From positions 1-64,000 of the forward strand of contig CAKTUZ010000007.1 in the NCBI GenBank assembly GCA_934621605.1: DNA of 64,000 nucleotides, in the 5' to 3' direction. Positions 25,486-35,885 of this stretch are shown here, piece after piece. The DNA is from an uncultured bacterium. GTDB lineage: Bacteria > Vulcanimicrobiota > Xenobia > Xenobiales > Xenobiaceae. The first letter of the stretch is position 1. Each line of letters begins with the position of its first letter. A program made the position numbers and the translations under genes. The notes beneath the pieces were generated by a model that was given only the letters and a program-made list of their open reading frames with translations, was not told the origin of the DNA and did no database searches.

Positions 25486-26459
25486 TATAGGCCTCCCAAG
25501 CAATAAAGAACGCCTAACAAAGCTAAAATAACAGAAATGATCGTAAAGCGAGCTGTGACCTGAACTTCATGCAAACCGCTTAATTCAAAATGATGGTGAA
25601 TAGGACTCATCTTAAAGATGCGTTTTCCATTAGTCAGCTTAAAATAAGAAACTTGCATAATTACGGAAAGAGCTTCAATAACAAAAATACCACCTACTAA
25701 AACCAGCAGGAACTCAGTACCGGTTAAAAGAGCCAGAGCGGCCAAAGCTCCGCCTAAAGCCAAAGAACCTGTATCTCCCATAAAAACCCTAGCTGGGAAA
25801 ACGTTGTACCAAAGGAAGCCGATGCAGGCTCCGGCCATAGCAGCCGAAGCGATACACAATTCAGTGTGGCCGGTATGAGCGGCAATAGCCGCATAAGCCA
25901 ACAGAGCAGCGGTGCAAGTACCTCCGGCTAAGCCGTCCAAACCATCGGTTAAGTTGACGGCATTAACAGTACCGCTGGTTAGCAAAAGGGTAATAGCCAA
26001 TACAGCCCAAGAACTGCCGACAAAACCTATCAAAGGCACATTTACCCCAAAATTTTGGCGAGTAGCAGCCAAATAACCAAAAAGGATTAGCCCCAACACC
26101 AACAATACAGCCATTTTATGACGCGCCTTTAAGCCTAAACTGCGATGTTTCATAAGTTTACTTAAGTCATCGACCATACCCAAACCGGCGCAAACAATCA
26201 CAGTAAAGCGGAATATCCATATGTCCAAAGTGTTGGGAGCCCAAAAGCTGGCAATTAAACCAGCTAAAACAAGAATAATGCCCCCCATAGTGGGAGTACC
26301 AGCCTTAGAAAGGTGAGCCTTAGGCCCTTCCTCTCGGACTTCTTGTCCCCAACCGTGACCTTTGGCCCAACGCAAAAATATGGGCATACTTACCAAAGCC
26401 AGCCCCAAGCCTGTTAAAATGGCCAGTCCTACCGAATGCAGCCAAGGCAAACTACACAT
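25485..26459 (-). CDS. mraY: Phospho-MurNAc-pentapeptide transferase
   Basis: 324-residue polytopic membrane enzyme that moves phospho-MurNAc-pentapeptide onto undecaprenyl phosphate, making lipid I. It has the catalytic Asp motifs NLTDGLDGLAGG and FMGDTGSLALGG and the SPIHHHFE loop. The early APTMGG-like segment reads AGTPTMGG. GAGG lies before the ATG. It overlaps the murD start by one base. Confidence 0.96.
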   Translation of the reverse strand: MCSLPWLHSVGLAILTGLGLALVSMPIFLRWAKGHGWGQEVREEGPKAHLSKAGTPTMGGIILVLAGLIASFWAPNTLDIWIFRFTVIVCAGLGMVDDLSKLMKHRSLGLKARHKMAVLLVLGLILFGYLAATRQNFGVNVPLIGFVGSSWAVLAITLLLTSGTVNAVNLTDGLDGLAGGTCTAALLAYAAIAAHTGHTELCIASAAMAGACIGFLWYNVFPARVFMGDTGSLALGGALAALALLTGTEFLLVLVGGIFVIEALSVIMQVSYFKLTNGKRIFKMSPIHHHFELSGLHEVQVTARFTIISVILALLGVLYCLGGL

Positions 26460-26502
26460 AAAGCGCCTCTTTCCTTAATTTTATAATCAAAAATCCTGCC
26501 CA

Positions 26503-27993
26503 TTATACAACATAATTAGCCCGAATCTTTTGAGCTAAAGCAGAAAGATTTATTGAATGAGAAGCCTTTACTAACAGAAAATCACCCGGACGACGTAAAT
26601 CATTCAATTTATCCAAAGCTTGCTCATGGTCGGCTGCCCAAACTGCCTTTAATCCATTCTCTTGAGCACTACGTACAGTATGACGACTCAACGGGCCTAC
26701 ACCTATTAAAAGATCCAAGCCACAGAGAGCACAATTTTTGCCAAGTTCCTCATGCATTTGTCGCTCATCTTGTCCCAACTCAAGCATATCTCCCAAAACA
26801 GCTATGCGCTGCCCGACTTTAAGTCGACTGCCAGGAATTTTGCCCCCTTCAATAGATAAATAAGGTAATTTAGCTAACAATTCCAAAGCTGCTTTCACAG
26901 AAATGGGAGCAGCATTATAAGAGTCATCAATTAAAACTGTACCGTCAGGGGCCATCTCCATTTCCAAGCGTTTGCCAGTAAGTGCACAAGAAGCTAAACC
27001 TCGAGCAGCCTCATCTACAGAAACACCGGCTTCGTAACCGGCTGCCAAAGCAGCTAACATGTTGGCGCAATTGTGGCGACCAGGTGTCGGCAAAAAAAGT
27101 TCTTTTTTTCCTTCAGGACAAGTAAAACGCACTTTTTGTCCCCAAACAAAGCGACGCATAGCAGAATTTTCCGCCTTGTCACCCAAACATACCTTTTCTT
27201 CAGCTTCTAACAGATGCCAATCGGCCATAGCGGTACCAACAGCAAAAGAAACACACTTACCTGGAGTGTGTTTACACAAAAGTTCATAGAAATCAGAATC
27301 GGCAGGCAAAATTGCCACACTATCTTGCGGACTACAATCCAGCAATTCAGCTTTAGCTAAAGCAATTTCTCGACGTGTCCCTAAACGTTCTAAGTGAGAC
27401 TCACCTATTGTAGTAATAACACTAATCTGCGGCCTAGCAATTTCAGCTAAACGTTCAATCTCTCCGCGAGCTCTCATTCCCATTTCTATAACGGCCCACT
27501 GGCTGTCTTGATTCAGAGAAAGTAAAGTTTCAGCAAAACCTACTTCATTATTATGATTGGCTACAGTAGCTCCCACACGATATTTTTGACTAAAAACGGC
27601 TTTGGCAAAATCTTTAGTAGTGGTTTTGCCTACAGATCCGGTTATACCTAAAACTTTTACCCCGCAACGCCGCATATAATAGCCGCTAAGCCATAAATAA
27701 GCTTGTAAACAAGAGTCCACAAAAATAATTTGCCCCTGATAGGCAATCGGTACTTCTATTCCTTGAGCTTCACGTCTCGACCAAAGAGCAGCAGCAGCTC
27801 CTCCTTGCAAAGCCGATTCCACAAATTTGTGTGCATTAAAGCGCTCTCCGCATAAAGGTACAAACAGCCCGCCAACCACAGGATGCCTACTGTCGGTAGC
27901 TAAACCGGTAAAATAAAAATCATCGGAGATACGTTCCGGAAGCTCGGTATCGAGCAACTTAGCTATAACGTCGGCCTTCCAAATTTGTTCCAT
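26503..27993 (-). CDS. murF: UDP-MurNAc-tripeptide D-Ala-D-Ala ligase
   Basis: Adds D-Ala-D-Ala to the UDP-MurNAc tripeptide. The ATP loop is GSVGKTTTK; the NHNNEVGFAETLL segment after it and IDDSYNAAP near residue 345 are MurF hallmarks. 496 residues is slightly long (about 450 usual). It follows murE and precedes mraY, as in the standard cluster. No obvious ribosome site is seen before the ATG. Confidence 0.95.
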   Translation of the reverse strand: MEQIWKADVIAKLLDTELPERISDDFYFTGLATDSRHPVVGGLFVPLCGERFNAHKFVESALQGGAAAALWSRREAQGIEVPIAYQGQIIFVDSCLQAYLWLSGYYMRRCGVKVLGITGSVGKTTTKDFAKAVFSQKYRVGATVANHNNEVGFAETLLSLNQDSQWAVIEMGMRARGEIERLAEIARPQISVITTIGESHLERLGTRREIALAKAELLDCSPQDSVAILPADSDFYELLCKHTPGKCVSFAVGTAMADWHLLEAEEKVCLGDKAENSAMRRFVWGQKVRFTCPEGKKELFLPTPGRHNCANMLAALAAGYEAGVSVDEAARGLASCALTGKRLEMEMAPDGTVLIDDSYNAAPISVKAALELLAKLPYLSIEGGKIPGSRLKVGQRIAVLGDMLELGQDERQMHEELGKNCALCGLDLLIGVGPLSRHTVRSAQENGLKAVWAADHEQALDKLNDLRRPGDFLLVKASHSINLSALAQKIRANYVV

Positions 27994-28101
27994 AATTCAG
28001 ATTGATAAATTCCGTTTCTAAAAAAAGATAGCTGCATAACAAAATCCCCTCATTCTAAAGGGAAAAAATTAGGCTGAGAGGACTGTCCAATTTAGTAAAA
28101 A

Positions 28102-29703
28102 TTAGAGAGCACTACCAAAGACATAGCGACTATGATCCAACGCTCGACGGTTCCAAGCAGTCTGCATACGAATACGACCAACAGCCAAAGAATCCAAGGC
28201 ACCAGCCTGAAGAGCCAACTTACTTAAAGTTTTCTTGGCTTGCTCAACATCATCAAAATGAATAGTACGATCGTCGAACTTTTGATAAGTTTCGTGTCCC
28301 TTGCCAGCAATAACAATAGTATCCCCAGGCTTGGCGTTATTGATAGCTTTTTCTATAGCTTCGGCTCTGTCATAAATTATCTCGACATGCTCCATGTTAG
28401 CCGTAGAAATACCAGATAAAATTTGTTTAACAATACTCTCCGGCGCCTCGCTGCGCGGATTATCAGTAGTAATATAAACCTTATCAGCTTTTTCCACTGC
28501 CAAGCGGCCCATGATAGGACGTTTACCCTTATCGCGGTCACCTCCGCAACCAAAGACCAAACTTAGACGCCCGGTAGTAATTAAGCGAGCCGAATCGAGC
28601 AAATGTTCCAAGCCGTCAGGAGTATGAGCATAATCAACAATCACTGTGAAATTTTGCCCCATACGCACCAATTGAAAACGACCGGGAACAGCCGCCACCG
28701 CTTCGAGGGCTTTGACTACGCAATCCAAACCGATGCGCAAAGCCATCCCCACAGCAGCAGCAGCCAAAGCATTATGCAAATTAAACAGACCGGAAAGCTG
28801 CAAATTTACATCACGCTCACCGACTCTGGTTTCCAAAGTAAAACTTAAACCGCTGGGACCAGCCACCACATTAAAAGCACGCACATCAGCTTTATGACTG
28901 GTTCCGTAAGTGATAACGGGAACTCTGTCTTTAATAAGCTCAATAAGACGTTCGCTGTAAGGATCATCTAAGTTAATCACAGCAAAGGGGCCTACTGCCC
29001 TTTCTCCATAAACACCCAGACGAGTGAAGAGCTCCGCCTTGGCTTTAAAGTAGTTTTCCATAGTACCATGGAAATCCAAATGATCCTGAGTTAAATTGGT
29101 AAAAACAGCAATATCGTAAGGAATACCATAAACACGATCCAAAGCTATAGCATGGGAAGAAACTTCCATAACTACACTGTCCTGCCCAGCTTCGACCATT
29201 TGAGCAAACATTTTATGCAAATCAAAAGATCCGGGAGTAGTATTGGATAACTTTTGTACCTCCCCAGCCACATGAGCTTCAATGGTACCGAGCATACCCG
29301 GATCATAACCGGCAGCTTTCAGCACGGCCTCTACCAGATAAGAAGTGGTAGTCTTGCCATTAGTACCAGTAATACCGATATTTAACAACTTTTGGGCTGG
29401 ATTCCCAAAAAAGTGAGCAGCCAAAATAGCCAAAGCCCGACGGGTCTTTTTTGTTTTTATAAAGGTTATTCCGGAATCGGCTACACCATCGGGAATATAC
29501 TCCACCACCAAAGCTTTGGCTCCCTTGGCCACAGCATCGGCCGCAAAAGTGTGACCGTCACTTTGAAAACCGGTGACACAAACAAAAAGATCTCCGGGCT
29601 TTACTTGTCTGGAATCGCAACTTAAGCCACTGACTTCCACACAAGGATCGCCTACAACTTCAGCATCTTTCAGCAGTTGACTTAACTCAGCTATGCTCGC
29701 CAT
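28102..29703 (-). CDS. murE: UDP-MurNAc-tripeptide synthetase, meso-DAP type
   Basis: Adds the third residue of the stem peptide. The ATP loop is GTNGKTTT and the substrate motif is TTDNPRSEAP; DNPR is the signature of meso-diaminopimelate-adding enzymes, whereas lysine-adding enzymes differ there. The organism should therefore have DAP-type peptidoglycan. 533 residues, with about 30 extra at the C-terminus. GAGGAG lies about 16 nt before the ATG, further than usual. Confidence 0.95.
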   Translation of the reverse strand: MASIAELSQLLKDAEVVGDPCVEVSGLSCDSRQVKPGDLFVCVTGFQSDGHTFAADAVAKGAKALVVEYIPDGVADSGITFIKTKKTRRALAILAAHFFGNPAQKLLNIGITGTNGKTTTSYLVEAVLKAAGYDPGMLGTIEAHVAGEVQKLSNTTPGSFDLHKMFAQMVEAGQDSVVMEVSSHAIALDRVYGIPYDIAVFTNLTQDHLDFHGTMENYFKAKAELFTRLGVYGERAVGPFAVINLDDPYSERLIELIKDRVPVITYGTSHKADVRAFNVVAGPSGLSFTLETRVGERDVNLQLSGLFNLHNALAAAAVGMALRIGLDCVVKALEAVAAVPGRFQLVRMGQNFTVIVDYAHTPDGLEHLLDSARLITTGRLSLVFGCGGDRDKGKRPIMGRLAVEKADKVYITTDNPRSEAPESIVKQILSGISTANMEHVEIIYDRAEAIEKAINNAKPGDTIVIAGKGHETYQKFDDRTIHFDDVEQAKKTLSKLALQAGALDSLAVGRIRMQTAWNRRALDHSRYVFGSAL

Positions 29704-29743
29704 AACTTTTATCGAGTTCTCCTCACTTTACTCAGCGTACCCT

Positions 29744-31615
29744 TTACAAACCCGTCTCGGGATTTAGCTGTTTGTAGCCCGGAGTTGGAGGTACTCCCAA
29801 CACAGGCAAAATTTTTGTACAAATCTTGTTAAACACGGGGGCAGCTACCAAACCTCCGTAGTAAATAGGCCAAGGTTTCTCAATTTTAATAACTACAACC
29901 ACCTCAGGATCATCGATGGGAGCGATTCCCACAAAACCAGCTATATACTGCTGTTCCATATAGCCGTGCTCGCCAGCAACCTGAGCCGTTCCGGTTTTAC
30001 CTCCTACTTTATAACCAGGCACTCTAGCTCTGGAACCAGTACCGTGACTAATTACTCCGGCCATAACTTCACGCATTTCCCTGGCTCCACTCTTAGTCAT
30101 AGGCTTGCTCAAGACTTCAGGCTTGAGCGAGTGAATTACTTCCTTATATGAGCCGCTTTTATCCTCATCAGGTTCTTTGCGCATATATTCGTAAACAGCC
30201 TTACCTTCCGGAGTAATAATCTCCTTTACCAAATGCGGCTTCATGCGCACACCGTCATTGGCGATAGCTTGTACAGCAGAAGCCAATTGTAAAGGAGTAA
30301 TGGCTACTCCTTGTCCAAAAGAGATATTAGCCAACCTAAAACGTCCCCAATCTTTCCAGTCATCAAAAAGTCCGCATGACTCCCCCAGCACTTCGGTACC
30401 GGTAATATGACCGATGCCAAACTTATCTAGCCCTTCGCCCATTTTCTTCTTGCCTAATTCCAGAGCGAAAGAAGCAGTTCCAGTATTGAAAGAATAAGCA
30501 ACAATATCGGCAATGGTTTCGTAGCCTTTGGAATAAAGTCCATCATCGGCATTGTGAACTACATCGCCCTCTATATATAACCTGCCCGGACAATAAAACT
30601 GAGAACTGGCTCTATATCCGTTATTGATAGCTACGCCAGCCGACAACACTTTAAAAATAGAACCCGGCTCATATACATCGCAAACTGCTCTATTACGCCA
30701 ACGTTCCTGGGGAAACTTATAATAGGTAGCCGGATCGAAATCCGGATAAGTGGCCATAGCCAAAATATCGGCGTTCTTGGCATCAAGCACTACCACAGAA
30801 CCACCAAAAGCATGAAATGCTTCAACAGTTTTTTTCAGTTCTTCTTCGACTATAAACTGAATGCGCTCGTCAACAGTTAAGACAATACTGCTACCATTAA
30901 GTGTTCTTTCGTCAAACTCTTTGTTCTTTTTATCCGCAGAGGGAGCTCCGGGAATAGCGTTACCTGCTACATCCATTTCTTCAGCTTGATTGCGAGCCTT
31001 AGGAGCCAGTTCACGCTCAAAAAAGAGTTCAGTACCTTCCACTCCCTCCTCATCACGATTAACAATACCCAAAAGATGCGAAGCCAAACGCCCTTTAGGA
31101 TAAAAACGGTGGCCGGAATTTTCTCTGGCGACCTCTATGCCATATAAGGGGTTTTTCGTCTCGTCATCTTCACCTTTCGGCTGCAGGGATTTCTTAAGCT
31201 TGAGCACAGCATCACACATCTCATCAGGTGCTTTGTATTTTAAGTTTACAAAGTTATCACCACTCTTGAGAATGGAATATAACTTGCTCTGATCCATTTT
31301 TAAAATAGGAGCCAACCAATCACTAACCCGAGCAGGATCTTTAATTTGATATGGATGACTGTTAATCGAACGTCTATCACTGCTAGTAGCCAAAGCTTGG
31401 TGGTTACGGTCGAGGATATCACCTCTAAGACCGCGTCTTATCCCCACAACTTGTTGCAATTCACTCTGTTTTTTCTGCGCTTCGTATTTATAAAAGCTGT
31501 CATTAAAACACTGAAGCCAGAGTTGTCTAAGCATAACCACACTCAGAAACACCAGCAACAATACAAAAACGATTATAGCTCTTTGTTTAAAGGTTTCTTT
31601 CCAGAGTTTATCCAT
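29744..31615 (-). CDS. ftsI: FtsI-type class B penicillin-binding protein
   Basis: Septal transpeptidase, 623 residues. A single membrane helix (about 13-33) anchors it; the pedestal domain starts at RRGLRGDILDRN, and the transpeptidase domain has SxxK (Ser319 in EPGSIFK), SFN and KTGTAQ. It cross-links strands made by FtsW. No PASTA domain is present, in keeping with a diderm. It lies between ftsL and murE. A 273-nt gap separates it from ftsL, and I see nothing further in that gap. Confidence 0.94.
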   Translation of the reverse strand: MDKLWKETFKQRAIIVFVLLLVFLSVVMLRQLWLQCFNDSFYKYEAQKKQSELQQVVGIRRGLRGDILDRNHQALATSSDRRSINSHPYQIKDPARVSDWLAPILKMDQSKLYSILKSGDNFVNLKYKAPDEMCDAVLKLKKSLQPKGEDDETKNPLYGIEVARENSGHRFYPKGRLASHLLGIVNRDEEGVEGTELFFERELAPKARNQAEEMDVAGNAIPGAPSADKKNKEFDERTLNGSSIVLTVDERIQFIVEEELKKTVEAFHAFGGSVVVLDAKNADILAMATYPDFDPATYYKFPQERWRNRAVCDVYEPGSIFKVLSAGVAINNGYRASSQFYCPGRLYIEGDVVHNADDGLYSKGYETIADIVAYSFNTGTASFALELGKKKMGEGLDKFGIGHITGTEVLGESCGLFDDWKDWGRFRLANISFGQGVAITPLQLASAVQAIANDGVRMKPHLVKEIITPEGKAVYEYMRKEPDEDKSGSYKEVIHSLKPEVLSKPMTKSGAREMREVMAGVISHGTGSRARVPGYKVGGKTGTAQVAGEHGYMEQQYIAGFVGIAPIDDPEVVVVIKIEKPWPIYYGGLVAAPVFNKICTKILPVLGVPPTPGYKQLNPETGL

Positions 31616-31888
31616 ACTTTTATTTTTTCATCAATTGCCAACAAGCCCAAAAATATACAGATAACTGCAAATTATATCGACAATCCCCTCCTCCACAGCA
31701 GACCTAAAATATCATATTCAACTTCGACAGCCTGACTTGCATCATATATATCCTTCCATTTCAATTGCCGATACCGAAAAAAAATATCCGCGCAGAAAAC
31801 TGCGCAGACCTCAATCCAAAATACCCAAAAAAACTCCTCCCCACAAAGTTCAGACAAGTCACGGAAGCAAAAAGCTGCCCGCCCGAAC

Positions 31889-32365
31889 TTATGGTTTGTA
31901 ATCGGCAGAATTGGCAGCAGGTGCACAAGCGACATTTACCCTACCATTATCGGCGACTGACACACGCACCACCTGCACACCCTCAGCGGAAGGATATTCC
32001 ATGCCCAATTTAAGAGCTTGCTCAGAAATTCGCTCCAAAGAAGATAGTTGCTCTACTTGTAAATCGTTCTCAACCTTTTGTTTTTCCAAACAAGACAATC
32101 TGTGTTGAGCCCTGTTAAGTTCATACTGAACTTCGACTATACCAGCATATTGCAAAGTAACCAAAAATAGAAAAGATAGCAGTACAGCCGAAACGCAGAA
32201 GCACCACACCTTAGGGACAGCCGCCAGCCTAGGAATTTCAGCCTTAGCTTGGGCTGAGATATTGCCCAATCCCTCTGTCGAACGAACAGCCCGCCTCCGA
32301 ATCTGCCTGGTCCATTCAGGCAACCTGCCTACACCGATAGCAGGACGTGCACTAAACTGAGCCAT
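31889..32365 (-). CDS. ftsL: FtsL-like division protein
   Basis: 158 residues from the ATG at 32365, chosen because GGAGG stands 8 nt upstream; the frame is open 32 codons further but without support. A basic cytoplasmic segment (about 1-60) is followed by one membrane helix (CFCVSAVLLSFLFLVTLQY) and a periplasmic coiled coil with heptads (YELNRAQHRLSCLEKQKVEN). Size, topology and location between rsmH and ftsI are those of FtsL, a family with little sequence conservation. It would hold FtsQ and FtsWI together at the septum. Confidence 0.75.
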   Translation of the reverse strand: MAQFSARPAIGVGRLPEWTRQIRRRAVRSTEGLGNISAQAKAEIPRLAAVPKVWCFCVSAVLLSFLFLVTLQYAGIVEVQYELNRAQHRLSCLEKQKVENDLQVEQLSSLERISEQALKLGMEYPSAEGVQVVRVSVADNGRVNVACAPAANSADYKP

Positions 32366-32448
32366 TTGTTTTTCCTCCACCATAGAAAAACTTGCGTAAA
32401 ATAGGTAACCTTTTGCCCGAAGGCAACCTCTAAAAACGAGGCCATAGT

Positions 32449-33438
32449 TTACTGCAGACATTCGGCTACACGCAACTTAGCCGAACGAGAGCGCGGATTT
32501 AGGTCTAATTCTTCACTGCTTGGAACAACCGGGCGCTTTGTAAGCTCTTTGAGAGTAGCTCTAGCGCCACAGGTACAGATAGGAGCCAGAGGAGGGCAGG
32601 TACAATGTCCCAAACACCGCCTAATAGCCGTCTTCACGATGCGATCTTCTAAAGAGTGATAGCTGATTACAACAATGCGCCCGCCTGTGTCAAGCAACCG
32701 AATAGCGGCTTGGACACCTCTTTCTAAGACAGTCAGTTCATCGTTTACTGCAATACGCAAAGCTTGAAAAGTTCGAGTGGCTGGATGGATTGATTTGCCT
32801 TTACCGTGTGAGGAAGCTCTGGGAGTAGGGACAATGTTGGAAATAAGGTCGGCCAGCTCGAAAGTAGTAACTATAGGCTTTGATTCTCGTTTGGCAATGA
32901 TAGCTCTGGCTATCCTCCCGGCGAAGCGTTCTTCTCCGTAATCACTTATTATTCTATATAGGTCTTCGTAAGACGCACTGTTAACCAAATCGGCAGCGCT
33001 GGCCACATCTTCTGAGTCAGACATTCTCATATCTAACTTTCCATCATGTCTAAAGGAAAAACCACGCCAAGGCGCATCGAGTTGGTGAGAAGACACCCCC
33101 AAATCCATAAGAATACCGCTTACTTTACAAATTCCAGATTCAGCGAGTAGTTCCTCCATATTAGAGAAATTACCACGCAAAATTTGAAAAGAAACCCGCC
33201 CCCCAACTTCGCCACAAAGTACTCCGCTGGCTTCGACAGTTTTGGTAGCCTCAGTTATGGCTTCAGGATCCTGATCTATAGAAAACAGACGACCGCCGCC
33301 ACATTCACGCAACCGACGCAAAATGGCTAAAGTATGGCCGCCGCCTCCCAAAGTTGCATCTACGTATGTGCCGCCGCGTTTAATTTTCAAAAAATCCAAA
33401 ACTTCATGCAGAAGAACAGGGATATGATATTCGCTCAT
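32449..33438 (-). CDS. rsmH: 16S rRNA (cytosine-1402-N4) methyltransferase
   Basis: SAM-dependent methyltransferase (also called MraW), 329 residues, methylating N4 of C1402 in 16S rRNA. HIPVLLHEVL at the start, the SAM loop DATLGGGGHT, DLGVSSHQLD and the ISYHSLEDRIVK motif near the end are all diagnostic. It is the first gene of the dcw run here; mraZ, which usually precedes it, is missing. A promoter at 33532-33559 fits as the operon promoter. Confidence 0.96.
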   Translation of the reverse strand: MSEYHIPVLLHEVLDFLKIKRGGTYVDATLGGGGHTLAILRRLRECGGGRLFSIDQDPEAITEATKTVEASGVLCGEVGGRVSFQILRGNFSNMEELLAESGICKVSGILMDLGVSSHQLDAPWRGFSFRHDGKLDMRMSDSEDVASAADLVNSASYEDLYRIISDYGEERFAGRIARAIIAKRESKPIVTTFELADLISNIVPTPRASSHGKGKSIHPATRTFQALRIAVNDELTVLERGVQAAIRLLDTGGRIVVISYHSLEDRIVKTAIRRCLGHCTCPPLAPICTCGARATLKELTKRPVVPSSEELDLNPRSRSAKLRVAECLQ

Positions 33439-33531
33439 TGATAACTACGCCAAAAGCTAAGCCTTTATTTTTTCTTCAAACCAACGTTAGCATTTTTCAG
33501 AGACGAAGACAAAACAGATTCCGAGGTCAGC

Positions 33532-33559
33532 CTTATAGTTGTATATCTAGTTATATCAA
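33532..33559 (-). promoter_or_regulatory. Promoter for the dcw operon
   Basis: Minus strand: -35 TTGATA (33554-33559) and -10 TATAAG (33532-33537), 16 nt apart, each matching five of six. The start would be near 33525, about 87 nt before the rsmH ATG. The same -35 hexamer occurs in the rpoD promoter candidate. Confidence 0.5.
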
Positions 33560-33908
33560 CCAAGTTAGCCGAAGTTTTACTAGCGCTCACTCGCTGCCAA
33601 CTGTTAAGACTAAGCTGAGCTCTTATTGGATACACAGCTCCCACCATATTGCTACCAGCCACACTCTTCAAAGATCTCAGCCTCCAGATCTTGATTTATA
33701 TGAGCATTGTCTGCTTCGGCGCCATTGGAACTGCTATATTTTCTTCTTTCGGTCGGCAGATAAACTTATCCGAACACAGTTCCAACCGTTCCAATCAGTA
33801 CCGCACCCTACTCCGCATCTTCTCTGATGCTAACTATCGCAACGGATTTCGTCAATTAAAACCCTATGAGACGTGTACGACTTTTGGCTTCTTTTTTCCT
33901 GCTATTTT

Positions 33909-33924
33909 ATACTACATGTAGTAT
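33909..33924. promoter_or_regulatory. 16-bp perfect palindrome, possible operator
   Basis: ATACTACATGTAGTAT reads the same on both strands. It lies 30 nt upstream of a TATAAT (33955-33960) that points at the oxidoreductase and radical SAM genes. Length and symmetry suit a dimeric regulator. The regulator is unknown. Confidence 0.4.
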
Positions 33925-34315
33925 TTTTACAACACTATATTGTATATATTTGGTTATAATCAGACCTTTTACCAGGGGCATAAATGAGACATTTTGCTTT
34001 ATTTGGCCAAAATATCCACTGTATATAAGACATTACTTTACTTATTGAGACTAAGCCGAAAATGTCCATATTTATTTTTCAATTATGGCGTAATGTTAAA
34101 ATTCCGTAATATTTTTTTACAGTCCAAGAAGCGGCAAATCCCCGAAAAATAGCAGGTTAGGCTTATATTCAAGAAGAACCCCCCTCCCGCCTTGGCTGAG
34201 GAATGTAAGTAAGCGGTTTGATTGGCAACTCGTATTATGGTTGCACGCTGCATTTTTACAACATGGCGCAACCGTGTTCTGAAGCCCGGATATTTTGTTT
34301 ATTTAGGTGGTTTTT

Positions 34316-35695
34316 GTGAAGCGCTATGTAATTGTCGGCGGAGGGGCGGCGGGATTGACTTTGGCTTATTACTTATGCAAAGCCGGATTGCCAGTAACCG
34401 TTTTGGAACGAGAGAAAAAAGTAGGCGGCTTGTCGCGCAGTTTTCATTACGGAGAGTGGACTTTTGACATAGGGCCGCACCGTTTTTATTCTCAAAATCC
34501 CAAAGTCAATAACTTTTTGCAAGAAGTCCATCAAGACGGATTCACAGAGATTCAGCGTTTTTCTCAAGTTTTTTTTATGGGCCGATACCACGATTGGCCT
34601 CTCCGTTTGGCTACTGTGGCCAAACTGCCACTACACATTGCTCTTCAGGCCGGCCTGGATATGTTCTTAAGAACAGGACGTAGCCGTCGGCCCAGTCAGT
34701 CGTTTAAAGATTATGTACTTTGTCGCTACGGACAAACACTGTATAAAACATTTTTCAAAGACTATACGGAAAAATTTGTCGGTATATCTACCGAGCAAAC
34801 TCACAGGAATTGGGCGAAAATAGGTTTAGAAAGAGCGACTATAGACGACAATGTCAATACTGCTTCTCTGTTTGAAATCTTTAAGCTTATGCTGCTACCC
34901 AAGAAAACAGAGCTCAACTTCCTTTATCCAAAGCAAGGCGGCATATGTGCCTTTTGGGAAAGTTGTCAAAGAGAAATTGAGAAACTAGGCGGAGAGATTA
35001 TTACCAATTGCGATGTCACCGCTCTAATCTGTTCCTCTATCGATAATGAGCGTAAAAAAATCGAAAAAGTAGTGACATCTCAAGCTACCTTCGAATGCGA
35101 GCAAATTGCCTGGAGCGCCTCCATTAACGAATTGGCAGATAAACTATCGCTTACTCCTACCGGTTTAGATTACCGCTCACAACTGATATGCAACGTAATG
35201 CTAGACAAAGAACCTTTACAACACTCTCAATGGTGCTACTTCGGTGATAAAACTTTGCTTTTTTCACGTCTGTCTAACCCCGCCTATTTTGGTCCAGACT
35301 GCGTTCCTCCTCACAAAGGAGCTCTCTGCCTGGAAGTGACTTGTCAGCATCAAGATGCCTTATGGCAAGATCCAGAGAAACAAATACCGCGATTACTCAA
35401 AGAATTAAAACAAGTAAAGGTAATAGACGAAAGTTTTAAAATTTTAGATACAAAATTGGAAAAGATTAGAGACGCTTATCCAATATACGGCTTGAATTAC
35501 ATCGACAGACTCAATTCCTTGGAAAAAGAATGCTCCAATTTTGAGAACTTAGAACTTTTGGGAAGAACCGGCAGATTCTGGTATAACAATTTGGATCATT
35601 CAATAGAAAATTCGCTAAGTACTACAGCTAAATATCTTCTTAAACTTGATACTTTAAGCGCTCAAGGAGAGGCTGTATTGAAGGAAGTTAATTGA
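34316..35695 (+). CDS. FAD-dependent amine oxidase/UGM-like oxidoreductase
   Basis: 459 residues from GTG 34316, which follows AGGTGG by 5 nt; a GTG three codons earlier is possible. The N-terminal dinucleotide motif VIVGGGAAGLTLAYYL and the GGLSRSFHYG segment place it among FAD flavoproteins of the protoporphyrinogen oxidase, phytoene desaturase and UDP-galactopyranose mutase superfamily. GPHRFYSQNP near residue 55 resembles the UGM-like group found in glycan clusters. First gene of a plus-strand block of six. It may oxidise or isomerise the pathway intermediate or a sugar nucleotide. The substrate cannot be told from sequence. Confidence 0.78.
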   Translation: MKRYVIVGGGAAGLTLAYYLCKAGLPVTVLEREKKVGGLSRSFHYGEWTFDIGPHRFYSQNPKVNNFLQEVHQDGFTEIQRFSQVFFMGRYHDWPLRLATVAKLPLHIALQAGLDMFLRTGRSRRPSQSFKDYVLCRYGQTLYKTFFKDYTEKFVGISTEQTHRNWAKIGLERATIDDNVNTASLFEIFKLMLLPKKTELNFLYPKQGGICAFWESCQREIEKLGGEIITNCDVTALICSSIDNERKKIEKVVTSQATFECEQIAWSASINELADKLSLTPTGLDYRSQLICNVMLDKEPLQHSQWCYFGDKTLLFSRLSNPAYFGPDCVPPHKGALCLEVTCQHQDALWQDPEKQIPRLLKELKQVKVIDESFKILDTKLEKIRDAYPIYGLNYIDRLNSLEKECSNFENLELLGRTGRFWYNNLDHSIENSLSTTAKYLLKLDTLSAQGEAVLKEVN

Positions 35696-35885
35696 TATTT
35701 CCTAAACTCGGCCCGAAATGGTGTTGTGGTCGTTCTGTCGCTTTTTTCTTCCGATAGTGATACATACAAAAAAAAACATAACCTAATTTACAGAAAGGGG
35801 AATGACTTTTCTGCCAGCGGCTCTCGGCCTTTGACTGAAGCTGCTTCAGAATTGATCTGAGCAAGATTAGTCAATCTGCAGCATA

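Larger units (their letters stand above)
33439..34315. other. Divergent intergenic region, dcw versus radical SAM block
   Basis: 877 nt with no gene I can support. It holds the dcw promoter (33532-33559), a 16-bp perfect palindrome (33909-33924) and a TATAAT (33955-33960) facing the plus-strand block but lacking a good -35. AT content rises sharply from 33890 to 34150. A 68-codon minus-strand frame just before rsmH (33465-33671) has a TTG start and no ribosome site, so I leave it out. Confidence 0.5.

Noticed and set aside
33465..33671. 68-codon minus-strand frame just upstream of rsmH, in the place of mraZ
   Set aside because: TTG start, no ribosome site, no MraZ/AbrB-like sequence, and the dcw promoter lies inside it.
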